From an uncultured Lachnospiraceae bacterium (GTDB lineage Bacteria > Bacillota > Clostridia > Lachnospirales > Lachnospiraceae): a stretch of DNA of 58,744 nt. Of this stretch, positions 35,789 through 43,968 are shown one piece after another; the first letter of the stretch is position 1, and each line of letters begins with the position of its first letter. The notes beneath the pieces were generated by a model. The model was not told the DNA's origin and searched no databases. It saw only the letters and a list, made by a program, of their open reading frames with translations. The DNA lies in NCBI GenBank assembly GCA_944381535.1, contig CALWLN010000139.1, positions 1 through 58,744 of the forward strand, in the 5' to 3' direction. The position numbers were made by a program, and so were the translations under genes.

Positions 35789-37494
35789 TCCTCATCCCCT
35801 CCTTTCTCTGTTCCGTAAGCTGTCTCTATAGCATTTTGAGTGTCTTCCAGCAGCCGAATGGTGTTATTCTTCTTTTCTTCGGTGACGTCTGCCGTGGTCT
35901 CAATACTCCGCACCGTATCGGATACCGTTTGGAACATGGCCGTAAGTTCCTCCTGGGTCACTCCGTCGCTCTTGAATTTAGTGGCGTACTGCTGAATGGC
36001 ATTTCTGGCAAGTTCCAAAAGCTCCAACCGCACAATCTCACTTTCGCTCTCGTTAACCGCCACGCTATCCAGAAGCTCCGTCATATTTTCATATAGCGGC
36101 TTATATTTTCCCTTATCACTGGCCTCGGTAATATCTGTGGTAATGTCCCGGTAGAACATACCGATATTGGCATACGCTTTCGCCATGCCCAGATTCTCAT
36201 AACCCTCTGGCGCATAATCCAGCACATCCTGAAACCAGTCGATGGCACTTTTGGCCTTAGTCACCTGGTTGTCGTTTCCGTCTCCATAATCATAGTAATA
36301 CCAGTAAAGTTTCCCGGTCTCAAAGCAAATCTCCGTGTAAATCTCCGGATTTTTCTGAAGCTCTGCCTGATTATTTTTAATGTCTTTTGTCAGCTGGTTC
36401 GCTTCCTCCACGGTAAAGACAGCGTCGTTCTCTTTGTAGGTCTGCATCATGCCAAGATAAGCTTCCTTCTCACCTGCTTTATCGGGAATGGCGATGCATT
36501 CCTCATAAATTTGAAGCTTTTGATTATAATCTGCCGTTTTGGAGGCTTCATCCAGCAGATTCTGGTAGGTATCCGTGGCTTTCCGGGAAGCCGCGTAATT
36601 CAAAACGAGCCCTCCAGCCACAAATATCAGGGAACAGGCAAGGGTAGCGATAAAGGATCCCAGCTTCCGCTTCTGCTTCTTCCGGTACCGGTCATCAATC
36701 TCCTCGTAATGCTCCAGCGCATACATCAACTCCGCTGCCGACTGATACCGGTCATCGGGATTTCGCTGGGTACACTTCTGGATAATGCGCTCCAGACCGC
36801 TGGAAAGGCTGGGATTGATTTCCCGGATAGGCTTTATTTCATAGGGCGGCTCGCTGGGATTACAGCCCGTCACCAGGTGATACAGTGTGGCACCCAGGCA
36901 GTAGATATCTGTCCTGGCATCCGTCTGACCCATACCGCCGAACTGCTCCGGAGCCGCATAGCCAATGGTTCCCAGACAGATGGTATCCGCCAGATTCTTC
37001 TCCTTGAATTCCCGGGCGGTTCCAAAATCAATAAGAGTCAGATTCCCGTCCGGCTTCAACATAATATTGGCCGGCTTCATATCCCGGTAGATGATGGGAG
37101 GCTGTCTGGAATGAAGATACCCCAACACATCGCAAAGCTGCTTTGCCCACTCGATAACGTACTCCTGGGGCTGCGCGCCAAATTCCTCCAGCGCCTTGCT
37201 TAAGGAATTTCCCTCAATATAATCCATCACGATAAGCAAGGTGGTTTCATCTTCAATTACATCAATAATACTGGGCAGATTCGGATGTCTTAACCGTTTC
37301 AGCATATCCGTCTCTACGATCAGCCCCTGCCTCACCGCCTCGAAATCCAGAACCCCGTCCTTACGCACTTCCTTAATGGCCCAGGTCTTGTTTGCTTTTT
37401 CATTGATGGCCATGTAGACGATACTCATTCCCCCATGACCGATTTCACTTAAAATTTTGTATTTGCCGTCAACAATTGACCCAATTTCAAGCAT
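35785..37494 (-). CDS. Hanks-type Ser/Thr protein kinase, membrane-anchored
   Basis: 569 residues. Kinase domain 1-265: glycine loop GHGGMSIVYMA (19-29), Lys 41 in WAIKE, catalytic loop YRDMKPANIM (136-145, Tyr in place of the usual His, Asp 138 kept), DFG 156-158 and APEQF. A basic juxtamembrane stretch (RKKQKRK) precedes one membrane helix (about 278-300). The external part is helical and TPR-like rather than PASTA, so it probably senses protein rather than muropeptide. It lies in a run FHA protein, PP2C phosphatase, kinase, ETxVL protein, which looks like a complete phospho-Thr signalling module inside a Tad pilus cluster. Confidence 0.92.
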   Translation of the reverse strand: MLEIGSIVDGKYKILSEIGHGGMSIVYMAINEKANKTWAIKEVRKDGVLDFEAVRQGLIVETDMLKRLRHPNLPSIIDVIEDETTLLIVMDYIEGNSLSKALEEFGAQPQEYVIEWAKQLCDVLGYLHSRQPPIIYRDMKPANIMLKPDGNLTLIDFGTAREFKEKNLADTICLGTIGYAAPEQFGGMGQTDARTDIYCLGATLYHLVTGCNPSEPPYEIKPIREINPSLSSGLERIIQKCTQRNPDDRYQSAAELMYALEHYEEIDDRYRKKQKRKLGSFIATLACSLIFVAGGLVLNYAASRKATDTYQNLLDEASKTADYNQKLQIYEECIAIPDKAGEKEAYLGMMQTYKENDAVFTVEEANQLTKDIKNNQAELQKNPEIYTEICFETGKLYWYYYDYGDGNDNQVTKAKSAIDWFQDVLDYAPEGYENLGMAKAYANIGMFYRDITTDITEASDKGKYKPLYENMTELLDSVAVNESESEIVRLELLELARNAIQQYATKFKSDGVTQEELTAMFQTVSDTVRSIETTADVTEEKKNNTIRLLEDTQNAIETAYGTEKGGDEE

Positions 37495-37550
37495 ATGGCT
37501 TCCTCCGCATTTTATGTCAAATCAAGCATCTGACTTCTCCCACACTTCCA

Positions 37551-38318
37551 TCAAAATGTCCGTATGGTAATGACCGTGATGTTGTCCCTCTCCATCCGCT
37601 GCTTATTCAAACCAACAAGAGATTCCATGTTCTGTCTCATGCCGTCTCCCTCAACCATCACATTCGGATTCAGATGCTGATACATCTCCTGGTCGGTAAT
37701 TTCATGGCGGAACCCATCACTACAAAGCATATACACGGTATTCCATTTTGTTTCTCCGAAAAACATATCCGGATAGACTGCGTCCGAGGCTCCGACGCAT
37801 TGAAGAAGAACGCTCCTTCTTGGGTCCTGCTCCGCCTCCTGAGGTGTCAGATTGCCCAGTTCTACTTCCCTGGCCACCACGGTCTGGTCTCTGGTAAGCA
37901 CCTTCACCCCGTCAAAAATCTCATAGGCTCTGGTATCGCCCACGTTGACGATATAATACCTCTGCTCTGTCACCAGCATGGCCGTCACGGTAGTCCCCAT
38001 ACTGACACCCCAGCGCTTGCCGTACAGCTTGATTTTCTCATTGTATGTAGTCACAATATTGCGCCAATCCGCCTCCATGACGCTGTCCGTGATTCCCTGC
38101 TCACAGAGAGCCGGCAGTTTCTCCCGGGCCCATTTGCAAAAGGCATTCACCAGGGACGCACTGGCCACTTCTCCCTTGGCAAGGCCGCCCATGCCGTCGC
38201 AGAGAACCGCAAAAACCATTTTCCCCTGGTTTGTATTTAATACCTGAACCTTATAGCTGTCCTGGTTGGTCTGTTTGGTGGTTCCAATATCCGTAACCGC
38301 AGAAACAATAAAATTCAC
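37551..38318 (-). CDS. PP2C-type Ser/Thr phosphatase
   Basis: 255 residues, the usual size for a bare PP2C domain. Metal-binding motifs: SAVTDIGTTKQTNQD (Asp 20), LCDGMGG (41-45), NVGDTRAYE and MLCSDGFRHEI. It would reverse phosphorylation by the kinase 56 bp downstream. No membrane segment. It sits between the FHA protein and kinase genes in one operon. Confidence 0.92.
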   Translation of the reverse strand: MNFIVSAVTDIGTTKQTNQDSYKVQVLNTNQGKMVFAVLCDGMGGLAKGEVASASLVNAFCKWAREKLPALCEQGITDSVMEADWRNIVTTYNEKIKLYGKRWGVSMGTTVTAMLVTEQRYYIVNVGDTRAYEIFDGVKVLTRDQTVVAREVELGNLTPQEAEQDPRRSVLLQCVGASDAVYPDMFFGETKWNTVYMLCSDGFRHEITDQEMYQHLNPNVMVEGDGMRQNMESLVGLNKQRMERDNITVITIRTF

Positions 38319-38345
38319 ACCTCTCCCCGTCCTTTCTTTTCCAAA

Positions 38346-40331
38346 TTAATATAATCTGAACTCAAAATCCTCATTGGCAAGGCGAATCCTGTCGCCATGG
38401 CTCAGCTTTATCTCCGCATTACTCTGTATCATGACGCCATTCACAAAGGTGTGGTTGGTAGAATTGGTATCTACCACAAAATATTCCCCGTCCCGGGTGA
38501 TAAAATTGGCATGGCTGCGGCTGATGGCCGTGTTGTCTCCGATAAAATAGTCTACATAGCTGCGTTCCTTGCCGATACGGTATACGGGCTTGTTGAGCAA
38601 TATCTGCTCCCCTGTTTTCTTGCGAATGAGCTGGGGAATCAATACCTGCTCCTGCTGTGCGCTCTGCCCCAGCACGGTGGTCTCACCTGGCGCGCCGCCG
38701 CCAAGAACTGTGGTCTCTCCGAAGCTTACGGAATTGCCAGGTTGGCTTAATGCCGCCTGATATGCCGCCGTCTGTCCGGCTTGAGTCGGCATAGCTTGAT
38801 ACTGCGCTGACTGCCGCGGCTGATATGGCATGGACTGATAAGCTATCGTCTGACTATCCTGACCCGGCATGGACTGGTGCGCTCTCGCCTGGTCGGTCTG
38901 CTGCTGGTACTGGCCTGGCTGACCTGCCGGCTGCATACCCCGTCCCGGCTGCCCCGCCATGGGTTGGTTCGCTTGCCGGCCGGTCTGCTGCTGTATGGGC
39001 GGATAGACTCCCGACTGCTGCTGAACCGCTCCCGCCTGGCCCACTTTTTGCTGCATGGCTGGCTGCTGTGCAGGGGCCGGCTGTCCTGGAATGGCAAAGC
39101 CGGCATTGTCCGCCGGCGCTCCGGGAATAGCAAAACCCGCAGGCTTTTGGACATTCTTTGCTTTCCCTTTCTGCTTTCCCTTGGGCTTTTGTTCCGATAC
39201 TCCACCTGGCATAGTCCCTGTGTTTTGAGCCGGCACCTTTGTCTGAACCGGTTGCCCCTTCTTAGCTGCTTTCTGAGCTTTATAAAGTTCTGCATTTTCT
39301 TTGCTGTAATGCATCATCAAATTCAGCATACTCATTTTTTTGCCGCCGCCCGACGATTGAGACTGGGAAGTCCCGCCTGCCGCAACCTTTCCGGATTGTG
39401 CACGAGAGACCGGAGCAGCCCCAGGCTGGCCATTCTGCACTTGGGATACCGGCGGTGTTTGAAACTGCCCTGCCTGCGATTGGAATGCTCCATTCCCCAC
39501 AGACTGGCTATGCCAGGGTTGTGAAGTTCCATTTTCCATGGGCTTGGGTGAATCCAAAGCATTTCTGCTCTGTCCGGACTGAGGCATGGACGACTGCTGA
39601 AAGGATTGCCTTGCGCCTTCCTGCACAGGAGACGATGTTCGAGCCTCATCAGCAATCGAATTTGCCCCCTGACGAAAGGATACTTGCATAGGCTCCGATT
39701 GCCCTCGAAACTGCGTAAAAGACCCTGATGACTGACTCTGAGACTGCGATGAAATCTCCTTCTGAGTCAAGTCAGACACTCTTCCCCCTATCTCCTCCAG
39801 AAGTTTTTTGAAATTGTCCAGCGAAAACGCTGGCGCGCTATTTAAAAAATTTATAATTTTCGCCACATGATCACAATTCTCCGTCTGGTCAAATTGGGTG
39901 GTAAACATAATATTCTTAAAGAAACTTCCCAAATCATTCTGTCTCACGTCGCCTGTCTGAATGGGAAGACAAATCAAAGAGGCATTACATGTAGATACAT
40001 CCGCAAAAATATAATCCAAATCCAAAAGTATCATATTTGAATCAATCATATAATCCTCTGCGGCCAACAGCCCATCCACAATGCCGTTAAATACGCCAAG
40101 AAGACGCATCTTATTGACTGCGCCGGTAAAAAACTGCCGCACAGAAACCTTAGCGGACACGTTGTACTTGATATATTTCGTGGTATCCATCTGCATAAAT
40201 AAGGTCTGCGCAAGGCCGGGAATCCTGTTATTCGTCAGCATTCCAAGGCTCATCGTGTCTATGCTGTCCTCCGGTTTAATTTCATATACCAGATATGTAT
40301 TGGCCCCCTGGTTTTCAAATGTAAAGCTCAC
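38346..40331 (-). CDS. FHA-domain protein with long Gln/Pro-rich linker and ETTVL motifs
   Basis: 661 residues. A globular N-terminal domain (about 1-190; DUF6382-like as far as I can tell) is followed by a low-complexity region rich in Gln, Pro, Gly, Ala and Met (about 195-535). Two ETTVLG motifs come next, and then a C-terminal FHA domain (about 575-655) with YRIGKE, ISRSHANF and NSTNHTFVNG, the phospho-Thr-binding core. The ETTVL motifs recall the ETTS site of actinobacterial GarA/OdhI, which is phosphorylated and then folds back on its own FHA domain. A phospho-switch of that kind is an inference. It is the first gene of the signalling part of the cluster. Confidence 0.85.
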   Translation of the reverse strand: MSFTFENQGANTYLVYEIKPEDSIDTMSLGMLTNNRIPGLAQTLFMQMDTTKYIKYNVSAKVSVRQFFTGAVNKMRLLGVFNGIVDGLLAAEDYMIDSNMILLDLDYIFADVSTCNASLICLPIQTGDVRQNDLGSFFKNIMFTTQFDQTENCDHVAKIINFLNSAPAFSLDNFKKLLEEIGGRVSDLTQKEISSQSQSQSSGSFTQFRGQSEPMQVSFRQGANSIADEARTSSPVQEGARQSFQQSSMPQSGQSRNALDSPKPMENGTSQPWHSQSVGNGAFQSQAGQFQTPPVSQVQNGQPGAAPVSRAQSGKVAAGGTSQSQSSGGGKKMSMLNLMMHYSKENAELYKAQKAAKKGQPVQTKVPAQNTGTMPGGVSEQKPKGKQKGKAKNVQKPAGFAIPGAPADNAGFAIPGQPAPAQQPAMQQKVGQAGAVQQQSGVYPPIQQQTGRQANQPMAGQPGRGMQPAGQPGQYQQQTDQARAHQSMPGQDSQTIAYQSMPYQPRQSAQYQAMPTQAGQTAAYQAALSQPGNSVSFGETTVLGGGAPGETTVLGQSAQQEQVLIPQLIRKKTGEQILLNKPVYRIGKERSYVDYFIGDNTAISRSHANFITRDGEYFVVDTNSTNHTFVNGVMIQSNAEIKLSHGDRIRLANEDFEFRLY

Positions 40332-40348
40332 TGTATTTGCCTCCCTTA

Positions 40349-41659
40349 TCAGTGATTATATTTATACAAATTTATGGTTTTCCATTCTTCTCCCTCCTGC
40401 ACAAATGCAGTCCCATCCAGATAAAAACAATATGCATTTGTATACTGAGGTTCGATAACTTCATTTCCGGAAATATCAATATACCCCCACCTGCCATCTT
40501 CGCTCACTGGCGCAAGATTTAGTGAAAAAGATTTTGCTTCATCATACTTTGTTTCCAAAACCACTTCCCCGGAGAGATTTACAAATCCCCAAAGTCCGTC
40601 ACGCATTACCGCCCCATACTCCCCATTTGAAAACGCTTTTGCATCGTCAAATGTCTCTGTTCCAACTCTATTTCCCTCACTGTCAAGCAAAATATACTCG
40701 CCACCTTTTTCTACAAATATGCGATTTTGTTGACAACAAACACCTCTTTCATCTAATATCACATTCTGATATTCATCTTCTGTCAACCTTGTTCCATCAC
40801 TTTTTATTAACTGCCACGTCTCACCGTTTTTTACTGCTGCCACACCACTGCTGAAAGTTCCAGCGTAATCATATTCTTCAAATTTCTGACTAAAATCAAT
40901 AGAATAATAACGATACTTTCCATCCACGCAAACCGGAAAAACATCATTGTTATATAAACCAACTTCCGTGATAGATCCAGGTATAGATTGGGAGATATTA
41001 TATAAATACTCCCCATCCGAATTCATAAAGTACCATATATTATCCTCCCCTAGAACCGCAACCATATCATTGGCATAGTATCCAATCTGCTCATATTTAG
41101 GCGCTATGATACTCGCCCCTTTTGAACTGGCCAATCCCCATCCGTTCTTATTATGACTTCCCACATACCCAGCACTAACTACGGTAATTTCATCAAACGA
41201 CACGCCATTTTCATAATATAAATCTTCCATAACCTCTCGATACCCTTCCACTGTCTCGGAGGTAAGTTTTCTTCCATCAAATTTATCTAATACCCCAAAT
41301 GCTTCTGAATACTCCTCATTTTCTAAATATACTTTTATGGCACGCTCATAAATAGCTGCATCTCCTGGAAAAGCTTCCAAAGTCTCCTCGCACCATGTCT
41401 GGGAATAATCATATTTTTCTGCGTCATAATACATATCTATGACAGCTAGATAATACTCGATGCGATTATCCACCTCAATCGCATCACGGTAATACCCAGC
41501 CGCCTTATCATATAATCCTTGCTCCGAACAACTTTCAGCCTTCTGAATCAGTTCCTCCAGTTCCTGCTTCTGACTGGCCGCCTGAGAAATCATCGTATAA
41601 ACGGATGCCGCCATAAGCACAACCATAAGAATCGGGACCAATGGTCTATAATTTTTCAT
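40349..41659 (-). CDS. WG-repeat protein with N-terminal membrane anchor
   Basis: About 436 residues from the ATG at 41659 (GAGGTG upstream). The longer open frame to 41917 would overlap the prepilin peptidase gene. One membrane helix (PLVPILMVVLMAASVYTMI) is followed by a helical, TPR-like segment (about 30-150) and then WG repeats: GWGLASSKGASIIAPKYE, GLWGFVNLSGEVVLETKYD, GRWGYIDISGNEVIEPQY. WG repeats form beta-rich modules of uncertain binding role. Likely extracytoplasmic. It sits between the prepilin peptidase and FHA genes. Confidence 0.82.
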   Translation of the reverse strand: MKNYRPLVPILMVVLMAASVYTMISQAASQKQELEELIQKAESCSEQGLYDKAAGYYRDAIEVDNRIEYYLAVIDMYYDAEKYDYSQTWCEETLEAFPGDAAIYERAIKVYLENEEYSEAFGVLDKFDGRKLTSETVEGYREVMEDLYYENGVSFDEITVVSAGYVGSHNKNGWGLASSKGASIIAPKYEQIGYYANDMVAVLGEDNIWYFMNSDGEYLYNISQSIPGSITEVGLYNNDVFPVCVDGKYRYYSIDFSQKFEEYDYAGTFSSGVAAVKNGETWQLIKSDGTRLTEDEYQNVILDERGVCCQQNRIFVEKGGEYILLDSEGNRVGTETFDDAKAFSNGEYGAVMRDGLWGFVNLSGEVVLETKYDEAKSFSLNLAPVSEDGRWGYIDISGNEVIEPQYTNAYCFYLDGTAFVQEGEEWKTINLYKYNH

Positions 41660-41670
41660 ACCACACACCT

Positions 41671-42366
41671 CTACGCACCTGATAAAATCAAACTCACTAT
41701 GGTACCAGCCAGAATAAACGGGGCAAAAGGTATCGAATCCTTTCTCCCCTTCTTCCTGGTCAAAAGTAAAATCACAGCGACAATAAAAGAGAAGAAAATG
41801 GATACAAACATGGAATATAGAATTCCCTCCACTCCAAGCAGTAATCCCATCATAAACATCAGTTTCAAATCGCCCATCCCCAAACTGCCTCTTGACAGTA
41901 CCATACAGGCTAAACATATAATAGCAGCACCTATAGCCGCAATCCCCTCATTTATCAACTGTGCTAAAATCAATTCCCCTTCAAGCACCAATTCCGGAAA
42001 GAGAATAAGCACCCGACAAATGATTCCGCACAGAATTAATTTGTTCGGAATACGAAACTCCTGATAATCCGAAATTGCAATAGGCCAGAGGATTGCCACC
42101 AGGCATATCCTTTTTAATACAAAAACAATGCCGGACTGATAAAACAGATACAACATCAACATAACCACTGTGAGGCTTATCGGAATAAGAAAAAAACTTA
42201 CAATCTGCCGCCACCCTTGCGGAAGTAATCCTTTTATATGTATTTTTTTATTTTCAGTTACCACCGCCGCTCTGCGAATATACAGATAATCGCAGAGCGT
42301 TAACGCAACCATACTAATTACAAGTATAAATAATTCCACTATGTCCTGCCTCCATCGCATGCCCAT
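41671..42366 (-). CDS. Type IV prepilin peptidase (A24 family, TadV/CpaA-like)
   Basis: About 231 residues, membrane-embedded aspartyl protease. The two catalytic aspartates are in AISDYQEFRIPNK (first) and LGMGDLKLMF (GxGD, second). It would cut class III signals of the Flp pilin and TadE-like proteins in this cluster. The open frame begins at 42402, but the ATG at 42366 overlaps the stop of the TadE-like gene (TAATG), the more natural coupled start; a second ATG lies two codons on. Confidence 0.88.
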   Translation of the reverse strand: MGMRWRQDIVELFILVISMVALTLCDYLYIRRAAVVTENKKIHIKGLLPQGWRQIVSFFLIPISLTVVMLMLYLFYQSGIVFVLKRICLVAILWPIAISDYQEFRIPNKLILCGIICRVLILFPELVLEGELILAQLINEGIAAIGAAIICLACMVLSRGSLGMGDLKLMFMMGLLLGVEGILYSMFVSIFFSFIVAVILLLTRKKGRKDSIPFAPFILAGTIVSLILSGA

Positions 42367-43019
42367 TAATCCGAACCTACCCAGGCCCTTGTCTTTGCAC
42401 ACTGCTCAAAATTCAATTTCATATCAAAATCCAGAAGCTTTACTACGGTAACCTGATATCTGACATCCAGCAAAATATCTGCTTCCTCGCCATCACTGAA
42501 AATTCTGGTTTTCATAAAGGACAATCCATTTATTCCATTTTCAACTCCCAAGCTCTTTAAAAACTTGTCCGGTTCCGAGCCAAAGTGTTTTTTCATCAGC
42601 AATCTGGCCACTTCACCGGTAGCAGTTCCTTTTACCTGGTCGATTCCCTCATTCAACACATAATAAAGAAAACTCTCCGTGCTTTCCGGACTTGTAGTAA
42701 TGTCTAAGGTTGCTCCTGCAATTCCGCCAAGCGCGTCATACAGTCCGTTTACTTCTGATAAATTATCACTTAATATAGATTCCGCATTTCCTCCGTTTGC
42801 AGCCAAATTTGCCTGCTTTTCATTTAAACCAGTCAAATCATATACATAAGAATATTGCGATATTTCCTTGGCAGTAGCATTGAGAGCCGCTCCAATCCTG
42901 GCCTGCGCCAGGCTTACATGAAACATACTATAAACTGTCAATATAGCAAACATAAAAAAGGTTAAGGAAAGTGTCGCTTCTATGATAATAGCGCCCTCCT
43001 CAGATTTTACCTTATTCAT
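42366..43019 (-). CDS. TadE-like pseudopilin family protein
   Basis: About 217 residues. After a short charged leader, EEGAIIIEATLSLTFFMF has the class III pattern Gly/Ala-x-x-x-Glu followed by a hydrophobic helix, as in TadE/TadF proteins. The remainder is a polar external domain of unknown fold. The frame starts at a GTG (43034), but AGGGAGAAAGGT precedes the ATG at 43019. It joins the prepilin peptidase gene by a 1-bp overlap. Confidence 0.75.
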   Translation of the reverse strand: MNKVKSEEGAIIIEATLSLTFFMFAILTVYSMFHVSLAQARIGAALNATAKEISQYSYVYDLTGLNEKQANLAANGGNAESILSDNLSEVNGLYDALGGIAGATLDITTSPESTESFLYYVLNEGIDQVKGTATGEVARLLMKKHFGSEPDKFLKSLGVENGINGLSFMKTRIFSDGEEADILLDVRYQVTVVKLLDFDMKLNFEQCAKTRAWVGSD

Positions 43020-43030
43020 ACCTTTCTCCC

Positions 43031-43939
43031 TCACTGGGCCTGAAAAGCTACCTCGTTTTCCGTTGCATAGGCTTCTATTGCCGAACCAGCCGGTCCATAA
43101 ACCGTCACGTCTGTACTTCCCGTAAATACACGTATTCCTAACTCTTCCACACTTCCCGGGATTTCAGCCTTTTCAAGCGCATCACAATAAGCAAAGGCAT
43201 AATCGCCCAACGCCTTTACCCCTTCATCAAGGACAGCCGTTTGTAAAGCTGCACAAGTTGAAAAAGCTTCTTCTCCAACTACCTCCACAGTCCCCGGTAT
43301 CGTCACACTTTCCAGTCCGCTGAGCGCAAATGCCCCAGCCCCGATACTGGTTAAGGTATCCGGCAACTCAACATTCTTTAAAGATACGCAATATCCAAAC
43401 GCGTTTTCCCCAAGCGTTTCCAGTCCATCGTTCAGAACAACCGTAGAAAGCGCAGAGCATCCTTCAAAAGCCTGATTTCCAATTTGCCGCATAGCGGAAC
43501 CCATTTTTATCTCATTTAACGTTACACAATAGAAAAATGCCTGGTCAGCCAGACTGACAACAGAATCTGCACAGGACACGCCGACCACCTGTGTATTACT
43601 AAACGCTCCCGAAGCAATCTGAACCACAGTTTCTCCCCCCAGTTTCTCCGGTATATAAATGGATGTATCGCTACCGGTATAACCGGTTACCGCAACACCG
43701 CCTTCAGCAGCTTCCCAGGTAAATGCCGACTCGTCCGGTGTAACATAAGTACCAATTTCGGCATTTCCATTTTCCTCTACATTTTTATCAATCTCTTCTT
43801 GTACATTATCCACTTCTTCAGAAATCTCAGTAGCGGGTTCATCTTGCACATCCTTAGGCTTTTCTCCACAAGAAGCCACAAAAACAAGTATACTTACCAT
43901 TCCCAAAGCACAATAAATTTTCGTTTTAAATTTGTTCAT
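43031..43939 (-). CDS. BspA-type leucine-rich-repeat lipoprotein
   Basis: 302 residues. Lipobox VASC (Cys 24), an acidic linker (about 30-75), then LRR_5/BspA repeats: IASGAFSNTQVVGVSC, IGNQAFEGCSALSTVVL, LGENAFGYCVSLKNVEL, and so on (about 95-285). Such repeats mediate surface interactions in gut anaerobes. Its place inside the Tad cluster suggests an accessory envelope or adhesion factor. It ends 12 bp before the next start. Confidence 0.88.
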   Translation of the reverse strand: MNKFKTKIYCALGMVSILVFVASCGEKPKDVQDEPATEISEEVDNVQEEIDKNVEENGNAEIGTYVTPDESAFTWEAAEGGVAVTGYTGSDTSIYIPEKLGGETVVQIASGAFSNTQVVGVSCADSVVSLADQAFFYCVTLNEIKMGSAMRQIGNQAFEGCSALSTVVLNDGLETLGENAFGYCVSLKNVELPDTLTSIGAGAFALSGLESVTIPGTVEVVGEEAFSTCAALQTAVLDEGVKALGDYAFAYCDALEKAEIPGSVEELGIRVFTGSTDVTVYGPAGSAIEAYATENEVAFQAQ

Positions 43940-43968
43940 TTTCCATTCACCTCGTCCAATTTCTAAAA

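Noticed and set aside
41660-41917. Longer N-terminus of the WG-repeat protein starting at 41917
   Set aside because: The extra 86 residues overlap the prepilin peptidase gene out of frame and have no family character; the ATG at 41659 begins with a normal membrane anchor.
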